Assembly (NCBI GenBank): GCA_947166205.1 | Contig: CAMVDI010000075.1 | Coordinates: 1 to 8,280, forward strand | Direction: 5' to 3' | Source of the DNA: an uncultured Clostridia bacterium | GTDB taxonomy: Bacteria > Bacillota_A > Clostridia > Christensenellales > Aristaeellaceae | DNA: 8,280 nt | Shown: in pieces, positions 1 to 7,200 of the stretch | Layout: every line of letters begins with the position of its first letter | Numbering within the stretch: position 1 is the first letter of the stretch | Notes under the pieces: model-generated | Told to the model about the DNA's origin: nothing | The model's database searches: none | The model's input: the letters and a program-made list of their open reading frames with translations, nothing else | Made by a program: the position numbers and the translations under genes

Positions 1-264
1 GAGGACCGTCGGCTTCAGCGGCAGGAGAGCCGGATTCAGGAGGTGGAAGCCACCCTGGAGGAGAACCGGAAGGAGCAGGAAAGGGTGCTCAGGGAGATGC
101 GGGAGCGCCTTTCAGCCCTCGAGAAGCAGCAGGCGGCCCGGGCCAAAGAAGAAAAGAGCCGGAAGGAAAAGAAGGAAAGAAACCGGATCCGGGATCTAAC
201 CTGGATGATTGTGGCCGCCGGCGCCGTAACCATCGCTGTAACGCTGGTAATCAAGCTGATCTGA
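1..264 (+). CDS. Coiled-coil protein with C-terminal membrane anchor (5'-truncated)
   Basis: The reading frame is open from the first base, so the true start lies outside the window. A GTG at 43 is possible, but the codons before it (EDRRLQRQESRIQE) have the same charged heptad-like composition, so I read this as the tail of a longer protein. The visible 87 residues are almost all Glu, Arg, Lys and Gln in a helical, coiled-coil-like pattern, followed by a basic stretch (KSRKEKKERNRIR) and one hydrophobic segment (WMIVAAGAVTIAVTLVIKLI) that ends the protein. This is the layout of a tail-anchored membrane protein with the coiled coil in the cytoplasm, by the positive-inside rule. No family is recognisable from the fragment. 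It stops 31 bp before the next gene and is probably cotranscribed with it. The coding call rests on composition, the anchor and good spacing to a downstream gene with a strong ribosome binding site. Confidence 0.7.
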   Translation, partial: EDRRLQRQESRIQEVEATLEENRKEQERVLREMRERLSALEKQQAARAKEEKSRKEKKERNRIRDLTWMIVAAGAVTIAVTLVIKLI

Positions 265-280
265 TGAGAGCGGAGCGGGG

Positions 281-288
281 AAGGAGGA
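281..288 (+). promoter_or_regulatory. Ribosome binding site that selects a TTG start
   Basis: AAGGAGGA sits 7 bases before the TTG at 296. The next in-frame ATG is 29 codons further in and would remove a clearly helical N-terminus, so this site decides in favour of TTG. Confidence 0.8.
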
Positions 289-295
289 GAGAAAC

Positions 296-820
296 TTGAA
301 GACCTATGAGGAACTGGTAAAGGAATACAGGAAGCGGCAGCAGAATACCGTGGTGGATACGATTGCCGCCGGACTGACCTATATGGATGAGATCGCAGTG
401 GAGACAGGACTGCTGGAAGAGACCGGACTGATGACGGAACTGATGGAGGGAGCGACAGGCATTCTTCCCTTCGCGGTGATCTCTGTCAGCGAGGGGAGCA
501 AAATTCTGCTGAAGAAAAAGCCTGGAAAAACCGGGCTCAGGGACGGCGCGTTCAGGATGGCCAAGACGGGAGCGGCCATGGGAATCGGCGCCGCCGTCGC
601 CGGGGCGGCCGGGTTCTGGACCGCGATTCCGGTGACCATGGGCGTACGCGCGCTGTTTGACCGATACCGCAGCAAGGCGCTGACGGGACACCGGGTTCAG
701 GGACGCATCGCCCGCCTTCGGGAGCTGAACCGTTTTATCCGGGATGAAAAGCCGGAACAGGAGGAGGAGCTTCCGGAGAGGGAGCATGTGGCCCTGGCAG
801 CGGAAGGCGCGGTGGAATAA
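296..820 (+). CDS. Small glycine-rich membrane-associated protein of unknown function
   Basis: 174 residues starting at TTG. I do not recognise the family. The N-terminal 50 residues are charged and helical. Residues 53-65 ([13 protein letters not shown]) are moderately hydrophobic and are followed by a lysine-rich stretch (LLKKKPGK). Residues 92-120 form the main hydrophobic segment, with closely spaced glycines (G92, G96, G98, G103, G106) like a glycine-zipper helix, interrupted by FWTAIP. The C-terminus is basic (about 122-150) and then acidic ([13 protein letters not shown]). There is no signal peptide. The most economical reading is a protein with one or two helices in or on the membrane and both ends in the cytoplasm. 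It sits 31 bp after a tail-anchored coiled-coil gene and 25 bp before dapF, so the three probably share a transcript. The function is open; the context only hints at the cell envelope. Confidence 0.75.
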   Translation: MKTYEELVKEYRKRQQNTVVDTIAAGLTYMDEIAVETGLLEETGLMTELMEGATGILPFAVISVSEGSKILLKKKPGKTGLRDGAFRMAKTGAAMGIGAAVAGAAGFWTAIPVTMGVRALFDRYRSKALTGHRVQGRIARLRELNRFIRDEKPEQEEELPEREHVALAAEGAVE

Positions 821-845
821 GAGAAACGGGCAAAGGAAGGACGGC

Positions 846-1694
846 ATGAAGTTTACGAAAATGCAGGGGCTGGGAAACGACTATGTTTACCTGGACTGCA
901 CAAGGAACATGATCTCAGAGCCGGAAAGGCTCTCCAGAATAGTCAGCGACCGGCATTTCGGGATCGGAAGCGACGGGCTGGTGCTGATCCTGCCCAGTGA
1001 AAGGGCGGATTTCCGGATGCGCATGTTCAACGCGGACGGAAGCGAAGCGGAGATGTGCGGAAACGCCAGCCGGTGTGTCGGGCGGTATGTGTATGAACGG
1101 GGACTGACCGACAGAACGGAACTGACGCTGGAAACCGGGGCAGGAATCAAAACCCTCCGGCTCAACGTTACGGACGGAAGGGTGAAGTCCGTGCAGGTGG
1201 ATATGGGAACCCCGGGGCTGAAACCGGAGGATATCCCCGTACGGACGGAGACGGCCCGGGGAGCGGAGCGCATTCTCGGATACCCGCTGACGGTCGGGGG
1301 GCAGGATTACAGGATCACCTGCGTCAGCATGGGAAACCCGCACTGCGTCCTGTTTCTGGACAAGGTGGATGAGCTGCCGCTGGACAGGCTGGGACCGCAA
1401 TTTGAAAACCACGCCTTTTTTCCCCGACGGACGAACACGGAATTCGCGGAAATCCTGGACCGGACCCATATCCGGATGCGGGTCTGGGAACGGGGAAGCG
1501 GGGAAACCATGGCGTGCGGAACCGGCGCCTGCGCAACCCTTGTGGCCGCCGTGATGAACGGACTGACGGAGCGGAAGGCAACACTGAAGCTCAATGGGGG
1601 AGAACTGGAGATCGAATGGAACGAGAACACCGGCCGCGTGCTGATGACCGGGCCGGCGGAGTTTGTGTTTGACGGGGAACTGCCGGAAACCTGA
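846..1694 (+). CDS. dapF: Diaminopimelate epimerase
   Basis: Interconverts LL- and meso-diaminopimelate in the cytoplasm without a cofactor, the step before lysine and the source of meso-DAP for peptidoglycan. The protein is 282 residues (E. coli DapF is 274). The N-terminal signature is [13 protein letters not shown] (residues 5-17). The two catalytic cysteines are visible: C71 in EMCGNASRC and C224 in [13 protein letters not shown], each in one of the two pseudo-symmetric halves. ADGSEAE (63-69) before the first cysteine and MGNPHCV near the middle are also typical. The start is ATG 846, with AAGGAAGG at 833-840. A longer in-frame reading from 744 would overlap the previous gene by 77 bp and adds arginine-rich sequence unlike the family. 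The segment after C71 reads G-N-A rather than the more usual G-N-G. Transcription probably ends at the hairpin 66 bp after the stop codon. Confidence 0.97.
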   Translation: MKFTKMQGLGNDYVYLDCTRNMISEPERLSRIVSDRHFGIGSDGLVLILPSERADFRMRMFNADGSEAEMCGNASRCVGRYVYERGLTDRTELTLETGAGIKTLRLNVTDGRVKSVQVDMGTPGLKPEDIPVRTETARGAERILGYPLTVGGQDYRITCVSMGNPHCVLFLDKVDELPLDRLGPQFENHAFFPRRTNTEFAEILDRTHIRMRVWERGSGETMACGTGACATLVAAVMNGLTERKATLKLNGGELEIEWNENTGRVLMTGPAEFVFDGELPET

Positions 1695-1759
1695 GGGAAG
1701 GCGGAACAGGCGGGCAGGCAGGATGTTTGCCGGCGCCGGATCAGTGCCCTGTCACAGCT

Positions 1760-1788
1760 GAAAAGGCGGAGCGACGCTCCGCCTTTTC
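1760..1788. terminator. Bidirectional intrinsic terminator between convergent genes
   Basis: The stem is GAAAAGGCGGAGC (1760-1772), the loop is GAC (1773-1775) and the other arm is GCTCCGCCTTTTC (1776-1788): 13 perfect base pairs. The arm ends give a T-run of four on each strand, so the same hairpin can stop dapF from the left and the CHAP hydrolase gene, which ends at 1795, from the right. It is the only strong hairpin in the 100-bp convergent gap. Confidence 0.88.
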
Positions 1789-1794
1789 CTGAGA

Positions 1795-2697
1795 TCAATC
1801 TTCATCCTCGTCCACAACGGCCCAGGTGGCCGGATCCTGATCCTTCTTCAAGTCATATTCCTTCTCCAGGCGAAGCTGGGTGGCCTGATTGGCCACGGAG
1901 GTGGGCTTCAGTCCGTGAGCGGCCTGGAAGGCCCGGACGGCGGAGGCCGTCGCGTTGCCAAAATCGCCCGTCACAAAGCGCGGCTCCAGATAACCCAGAT
2001 AAGCGAGGGACTCCTGGAGACGGCGGACCTTTTCCCCTGAGTTGCCGAAGCGCATGGTGATATCAGCCAGATCGTGCACAGCGCCGTAGCCGAGGATCTG
2101 CGTATCATAGAGGGAATAGGTGTTCCGGGCGACGCCGACGGGATTGTTTCCCTCAATCACATGGATCCAGGTTTTTCCGTCCGGTGTCCTGGAACAGTAC
2201 TCCACCAGGGCCACGTGATCCGTATCTTCCCCGGAGGTCCAGGAAAAGAAAACATAATCGCCGGGCTGGGGAATATAATCGCCGGTGCGCAGGAAGGTAT
2301 CGTGCCCCTTCAGCCACTCATATCCCCAGCCTTCCACCTCGCCCCTGCGGACGATGAAACGGCCGGCCCGGACAAACCAGGCGCGCCCTGTGTTCTGGCC
2401 GGAATACAGCGGAAAAACCCGGTTCAGCAGATGCGTTCCGTGACGCTGATCCACCTGATCCACACACCAGCAAAGAAACTCCGCGCACCACTGCGCATAG
2501 GGATCGCCGGCCCAATCCCCATATTTGCTCCAGCCGTGATCCCCTTCCCGGTAGCCCACTTCCTCCCCGGCCACATCGAGCAGCCAATGGACGTAATCCG
2601 GGACGATTTCCACGGGAGGAAGAACCGTCTCCTCTTCAGCGGCGGCGCAGGAGAAGAGAAGCAGCAGGACCCAGAACCAGGCAAGGAATCTCTTCAT
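1795..2697 (-). CDS. Secreted CHAP-domain cell-wall hydrolase with peptidoglycan-binding domain
   Basis: 300 residues. CHAP enzymes are cysteine amidases/endopeptidases that cut peptidoglycan peptides outside the membrane. Residues 1-20 are a signal peptide (MKRFLAWFWVLLLLFSCAAA), with likely signal peptidase I cleavage after AAA. The LFSC at 14-17 also resembles a weak lipobox, so a lipoprotein cannot be excluded. The CHAP core spans about 35-210: nucleophile C71 in YAQWCAEFLCWCV, H161 in DTDHVALVEY and the polar EGNNP (182-186), with the PQPGDYVFF strand that usually precedes the histidine. Residues 215-280 match a PG_binding_1 domain (RFGNSGEKVRRLQ, LGYL, GDFGNATASAVRAFQ, HGL). The tail is acidic (DEDED). 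The start is ATG at 2697 with AAAGGAAG 5 bases upstream. A longer in-frame ATG at 2817 would overlap ispE and put 40 residues before the signal peptide. It lies 88 bp downstream of ispE on the same strand. The cleavage specificity cannot be told. Confidence 0.92.
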   Translation of the reverse strand: MKRFLAWFWVLLLLFSCAAAEEETVLPPVEIVPDYVHWLLDVAGEEVGYREGDHGWSKYGDWAGDPYAQWCAEFLCWCVDQVDQRHGTHLLNRVFPLYSGQNTGRAWFVRAGRFIVRRGEVEGWGYEWLKGHDTFLRTGDYIPQPGDYVFFSWTSGEDTDHVALVEYCSRTPDGKTWIHVIEGNNPVGVARNTYSLYDTQILGYGAVHDLADITMRFGNSGEKVRRLQESLAYLGYLEPRFVTGDFGNATASAVRAFQAAHGLKPTSVANQATQLRLEKEYDLKKDQDPATWAVVDEDED

Positions 2698-2702
2698 GAC
2701 GG

Positions 2703-2710
2703 CTTCCTTT
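2703..2710 (-). promoter_or_regulatory. Ribosome binding site of the CHAP hydrolase gene
   Basis: On the minus strand this reads AAAGGAAG, 5 bases before ATG 2697. It supports that start over the upstream in-frame ATG at 2817, because the protein then begins directly with its signal peptide. Confidence 0.75.
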
Positions 2711-2785
2711 CTATGCAGACACAGGAAAAGAATCAGCACCGGGGACAATGCCGGAGGCATCGGGAACCGGGCGCCGCCCCCCGCG

Positions 2786-3655
2786 TCAGGATTCAAGAAG
2801 AACGATGCTCTCCTCACAGGTTTGGGAAAGAAACACGGAGGAATACCGCAGGGCGAGGGAGGTAAAGGCGCTCCTGGCCTTCGCGGCGGTCCGGAACAAA
2901 CCGAACACGGCGCGGCCGCTTCCCGTCATCAGAGCGATCTCGGCCCCCGAGTCCTTCAGCCGATGGACAGCCTGGCCGATTTCGGGACGCATTCTGGCGG
3001 AAACGGGCTGAAGCACGTTTCCGAGGCTCCGCCGGAGAAGCGCCAGATCCCCGGAGATCAGGGCGGAGACAGCGCTGTCCGTATCGGGATGGGCTGTCTG
3101 CTGTTCCTGATGGTACGCGGCGAAGACATCCCGGGTGGACAGCCCGCGGCAGGGCTGGATGATCACAAGGGGGAAGAAGCGGGCGCAGGGGAGATTCTCC
3201 ATCAGCTCTCCGATGCCCCGGGTACGGGTCAGACCGCCGCGGAGGCAGAACGGGACGTCCGCTCCCAGCTCCAGGCCCAGCGACTCCAGATCCGCGGAGG
3301 AGAGCCCCAGATCCCACAGCCGGTTCAGCCCCCAGAGAACGGCAGCCGCGTCGGCGCTTCCTCCGCCCATGCCGGCGCCGACAGGAATCCGCTTCTCCAC
3401 ATGGATCGCGGCACCGGCCGAACAGCCGGTACGATCCTTCAGAAGGCGGGCTGCGCGCATGGCCAGATGACGATCATCCGCCTTCAGCAGGGGAAAACCG
3501 CCCGTCGTCAGCGCAAGATCCACGGCGGGCGTCAGGGTAATGGTATCAGAGAGGGCGACCGGCTGCATGAGCATATCCAGCAGATGATAGGAATCTTCGC
3601 GAAGGCCGGTGATATCCAAAGACCAGTTGATTTTCCCCCGGGCTTCCAAACGCAT
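2786..3655 (-). CDS. ispE: 4-diphosphocytidyl-2-C-methyl-D-erythritol kinase
   Basis: ATP-dependent phosphorylation of the 2-hydroxyl of CDP-methylerythritol, the fourth step of the MEP route to isopentenyl diphosphate; cytoplasmic, GHMP kinase superfamily. At 289 residues it has the normal length (E. coli 283). Visible family motifs are RGKINWSLDI with K8 (counterpart of the E. coli active-site lysine); the Y23-H24 pair that contacts the cytosine ring; the glycine-rich ATP loop PVGAGMGGGSADAAA (91-105); GADVPFCL with D133, the catalytic base; and the third GHMP motif MTGSGRAVFGLF (243-254). Differences from the usual pattern are DSYH for DGYH and GSGRAVF for GSGPTVF. ATG 3655 is the first possible start in the frame (stop codon at 3692-3694); its ribosome binding site is weak (AAAGG about 10 bases upstream). 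It has a good promoter just upstream and probably shares its transcript with the CHAP hydrolase gene. Confidence 0.95.
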   Translation of the reverse strand: MRLEARGKINWSLDITGLREDSYHLLDMLMQPVALSDTITLTPAVDLALTTGGFPLLKADDRHLAMRAARLLKDRTGCSAGAAIHVEKRIPVGAGMGGGSADAAAVLWGLNRLWDLGLSSADLESLGLELGADVPFCLRGGLTRTRGIGELMENLPCARFFPLVIIQPCRGLSTRDVFAAYHQEQQTAHPDTDSAVSALISGDLALLRRSLGNVLQPVSARMRPEIGQAVHRLKDSGAEIALMTGSGRAVFGLFRTAAKARSAFTSLALRYSSVFLSQTCEESIVLLES

Positions 3656-3688
3656 ATGCAGGCCGCCTTTCCACGCGTATGATTGACT

Positions 3689-3717
3689 ATTTTACCCAAG
3701 AGCCAGAAAAGATGCAA
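3689..3717 (-). promoter_or_regulatory. Sigma-70/sigma-A type promoter for ispE
   Basis: On the minus strand: TTGCAT (3717-3712), a spacer of exactly 17 bases, then TAAAAT (3694-3689; 5 of 6 consensus). The predicted start of transcription is near 3682, giving a leader of about 27 bases to the ispE ATG. The -35 box is only a partial match (TTG plus three mismatches). Confidence 0.6.
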
Positions 3718-3724
3718 GGAATTC

Positions 3725-3753
3725 TTGCCAAGAGCGGGTTTTGGCGATAAACT
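3725..3753 (+). promoter_or_regulatory. Probable promoter for the DUF1934-GH2 operon
   Basis: TTGCCA (3725-3730), a 17-base spacer, then TAAACT (3748-3753). The match is fair (4 of 6 in each box). The implied start near 3760 gives a leader of about 26 bases to ATG 3786. It stands back to back with the ispE promoter, with 7 bases between the two -35 boxes. Confidence 0.45.
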
Positions 3754-3785
3754 GGAACAGTATGCGGATGGAAGGAGGCGGATCA

Positions 3786-4274
3786 ATGGAAAAAAAGGAA
3801 CAGGGGATCCCCGTGCTGGTGAATCTGGCTTCCCTGGCCAGCTATGAGGGGGTCGCGGATGATCCGGTTCAGGTGATCACCACGGGACGGCTTATTCCCC
3901 AGAAGGGGGCCCTTCTGCTCAGATACAGGGAGAATCTGGAAGATGAGGCGACCGGTGAGATGACGGAGTCCGAGATTCAGCTGCTCATGAACAGGAATCA
4001 GGTCACGATGCACCGCTCAGGACCTTTTTCAAATATAATGATGTTCCAGCGGAACAAGCGGTATGAAACCACCTTCCGCACACCCTACGGCGATCTTCCC
4101 ATGGCGGTTCAGACCCGGGAGGTCCGGTGCGACCTGGGAGAGGAGAACGGAGCGGTGCATCTGAAATACGAGATCAGCATGCAGGGGGCCTACGCCTCCA
4201 CCAATGAGCTTCACCTGGAGTATCAGGCGCAGGAAGACCCGGAGACGCTGAAGGGAGAGGAAGAAACCAGATGA
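3786..4274 (+). CDS. DUF1934 family protein (YwiB-like beta-barrel)
   Basis: 162 residues, the usual length or slightly longer (B. subtilis YwiB is about 140). DUF1934 proteins are small cytoplasmic, lipocalin-like beta-barrels of unknown function. Family features seen: an opening strand ending in VITTGRLIPQKGALLLRY; acidic YRENLEDEATGEMTESEIQ; NQVTMHRSG; the methionine-rich NIMMFQRNKRYETTF; TPYGDLPMAVQTREV; and the final strand pair leading to STNELHLEYQ. There is no signal peptide or membrane segment. The start is ATG 3786 with AAGGAGG at 3772-3778, spacing 7; the in-frame upstream ATG lacks a comparable site. The stop codon overlaps the start of the next gene as ATGA, implying translational coupling to the GH2 glycosidase. 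From memory, the B. subtilis homologue lies beside argS, which is not the neighbour here. The role is not known. Confidence 0.88.
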   Translation: MEKKEQGIPVLVNLASLASYEGVADDPVQVITTGRLIPQKGALLLRYRENLEDEATGEMTESEIQLLMNRNQVTMHRSGPFSNIMMFQRNKRYETTFRTPYGDLPMAVQTREVRCDLGEENGAVHLKYEISMQGAYASTNELHLEYQAQEDPETLKGEEETR

Positions 4275-7200
4275 GAACCCAAACGGCGGAACATCGCCTT
4301 TTCAACAACGGATGGGAATTTGCCAGGCTGGCTGCCGACAGCAGCCTGGAAGCGGCGGAGAAGGCCGAGTGGATTCCTGTGGAACTTCCCCACGACTGGC
4401 TGATCTGGCAGGGAGACAATCTGTACGAGACGGCAGACGCGTGGTACAGAAAGAGGCTGGACGGATCGGAGACCGATACGCCCGCGGTGCTGCTCTGCTT
4501 TGACGGCGTTTATATGGACTGCGACGTGCTGCTGAACGGAGAGGTTCTGTGCACGCACCGCTACGGATATACCGCGTTCCAGGTGGATCTCAGCGGGAAG
4601 ATCCTTCCCGGGGAAAACGAGATTCTGGTGCATATCCGGCACCGGAGCCCGAACACCCGCTGGTATTCCGGAAGCGGGATTTACCGGGACGTGACGCTGC
4701 GGCTTCTGCCCGAAACCTATCTGGTTCCCGACAGCCTGTACACGGTGACGGAACGCGTCGGAAACGACTGGAAACTGACGGCGGAGGCGGAGACCACGGG
4801 GGCGGGCACCGTACGGGCCAGGCTCCATGACCCGGAGGGACGGCTGACCGCGGAGACGGAGGCGGAAGCTGAGGACGGAAAGGTCCGGCTGGAAATGCGG
4901 ATTCCCGCGGGAAAAACCTGGAGCCCGGAGCATCCGGACCTTTACAGGCTGGAATACAGCATGGGGCCTCAGACGGAGCGCGTACGCATCGGGCTGCGGG
5001 AAACCCGCTTTGACCCGGATCGGGGATTCCTGCTGAACGGGGAGCACATCAAGCTGAAGGGCGTCTGCCTTCACCACGATCTGGGCGCCCTCGGCGCCGC
5101 TTTCCATCCCGCCGCGGCCAGGCGGCAGCTTCGCATTATGCAGAATATGGGCGTCAACGCCCTGAGGACCAGCCATAATCCTCCCGCCAGGCAGATGCTG
5201 GACCTGTGCGACGAAATGGGCATCCTGGTTGTGGACGAGGCCTTTGACATGTGGGAAAGGCCGAAGACCGCCTATGATTATGCCCGTTTCTTTCCGCAGG
5301 AGGAAGCCGGGGATGTGGCCAGCTGGATCCGGAGGGACCGGAATCACGCCTGCGTGATCATGTGGTCCATCGGAAATGAAATCTACGATATGTTCGCGGA
5401 TGAACGGGGCCGGGAAATCACCCGCATGCTCCGGGACCAGGTTCATTTTCATGATCCGGAGGGGCACGCGGCCGTGACCTTCGGCAGCAATTACATGCCG
5501 TGGGAGGGAGCCCAGCGGTGCGCGGAGGAAGTCGGAATACCAGGATACAACTATGCCGAGAAATTCTATGACGCCCATCACGCAGCTCACCCGGACTGGG
5601 TCATCTACGGAAGCGAAACGGGCAGCGTGCTTTCCAGCCGGGGCATCTACCATTTTCCCGCGGATCAGACAATTCTGAGCGACGCGGATCTGCAGTGTTC
5701 CGCCCTGGGCAACAGCGTCAGCTCCTGGGGAGCGCACGATCTGAAAAAAATGATCGTCGACGATCTGAACAATCCCTACAGCATGGGGCAGTTTGTCTGG
5801 AGCGGCATCGACTATATCGGTGAACCGACTCCCTATCATACCCGCAGCTGCTATTTCGGACAGACGGATACGGCCGGATTCCCCAAGGACGCCTATTATC
5901 TGTTCCAGAGCCTCTGGACAGACCGGCCCGTGATTCATCTTGGCGTTCACTGGGACTGGAACCCGGGGCAGATGATCGATATTCCCGTGATGAGCAACTG
6001 CCGGAAGGTCGAGGTGCTGGTGAACGGAAGGAGCCTTGGGATCCGGGAGATGGATCCCAGGGATCCGGAAAAGTGCGCGGCCATGTTCCGGGCGCCCTTT
6101 GAACCGGGGGTGCTGAAGGCCGTCGGATACGACGAAGCCGGGAACGCCGTGCTTGAGGATGTTCAGGAAACGCCGGGGGATACGGCGCGGATTCGCCTGA
6201 TCCGGGAGTCCGGGGAACTGCGGACGGACGGAAGCGACCTTGTCTTTCTGCGGGCCGAGGCGCTGGACGCGTCCGGAAGGCCCGTACCCAACGCCCGGGA
6301 CCGGATCCGGGTTTCCGTCAGCGGCGGGGGGACGCTTCTGGGCGTCGACAATGGGGACTCCACCGATACGGACGAATACAAGGGAGACACCCGAAGGCTG
6401 TTCGGCGGAAAGATGCTGATCATCCTCGGGAGCAACGGAAAAAGGGAACCGGCCCTGGTTGAAATCTCATCCACGGGGGGAGCCCGGGACAGCATGCGGA
6501 TCGAGGCGGCGGAGCCCTTGTCCGGCACGGAGATCCGCAGATTCCTGCCCGAGATTCCGCCCGCCCCGGAAAGAAAGGAGATTCCGGTCCGCAGGGTTGA
6601 AATAATCCCCCTGAGCGGGTGCGCGCTGGGGCCGGACAGGACGGAGGCGGTCTTCGGGTGGAAGATCCATCCCGCGAACGCGGATCCCTTTGAGCTGACA
6701 TGGCAGGTCACGACACCGACGGGCATCGCATCCCCCGGGGCGGAAGTGTTCCGGGAGGATGACCGGATCCGGGTGACCGCCCGGGGAGACGGGGATTATC
6801 TTCTTCGGGCGCTCTACGGAAACGCCCCGGATCACCCGGAACAGATCAGCCAGATGGAGCTGACCGTCCGCGGCCTCGGAAAGACCGAGCTGGACCCCTA
6901 CGGATTTGTCAGCGCCGGACTGCATGACATACGGAGGGGCGACATCGGGGCGGGAAACGAAAAGGGGATCGCCTTTGCCCGGGACAGCGGGGAGAGCATG
7001 GTCGGATTCTCCCGGGTGGATTTCGGTCAGGCCGGAAGCGACCGGATTACGCTTTCCATTTTCACGCTGAACAGCGAGGCGTACGAACTGCGGCTTTACG
7101 ACGGAATTCCCGGGGAAGGCGGAAGGCTCATCGATACGCTCCGGTACCAGAAGCCCAGCATCTGGAACGTTTATCAGGACGAAACCTGGACGCTGCCTGA

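Noticed and set aside
744..845. Upstream extension of the dapF frame
   Set aside because: It overlaps the preceding gene and reads as arginine-rich noise; ATG 846 has a good ribosome binding site and matches the family N-terminus.
2749..2761. Small hairpin ATGCC-GGA-GGCAT between ispE and the CHAP hydrolase gene
   Set aside because: Only 5 base pairs and no T-run on the minus strand, too weak to call a terminator. I also found no convincing promoter in this 88-bp gap.
2074..2865. A 263-codon plus-strand frame opposite the CHAP hydrolase
   Set aside because: The minus strand encodes signal peptide, CHAP triad and peptidoglycan-binding domain; the plus frame has none of these and is compositionally shadow-like.
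2696..3682. A 328-codon plus-strand frame opposite ispE
   Set aside because: ispE on the minus strand accounts for the whole region with all GHMP motifs.
4223..5950. A 575-codon open frame on the minus strand opposite the GH2 gene
   Set aside because: The plus strand has unmistakable GH2 motifs over the same span. The antisense protein is a low-order mix rich in Pro, His, Gly and Arg with no recognisable motif. Long antisense frames are expected where GC-rich third codon positions suppress stops.
6038..6070. Inverted repeat TGGGATCC/GGATCCCA and three GGATCC sites in 30 bp
   Set aside because: It lies inside the GH2 reading frame at Gly-Ile-Arg and Asp-Pro codons, with no T-run. Likely chance from common GGA/ATC/GAT codons.
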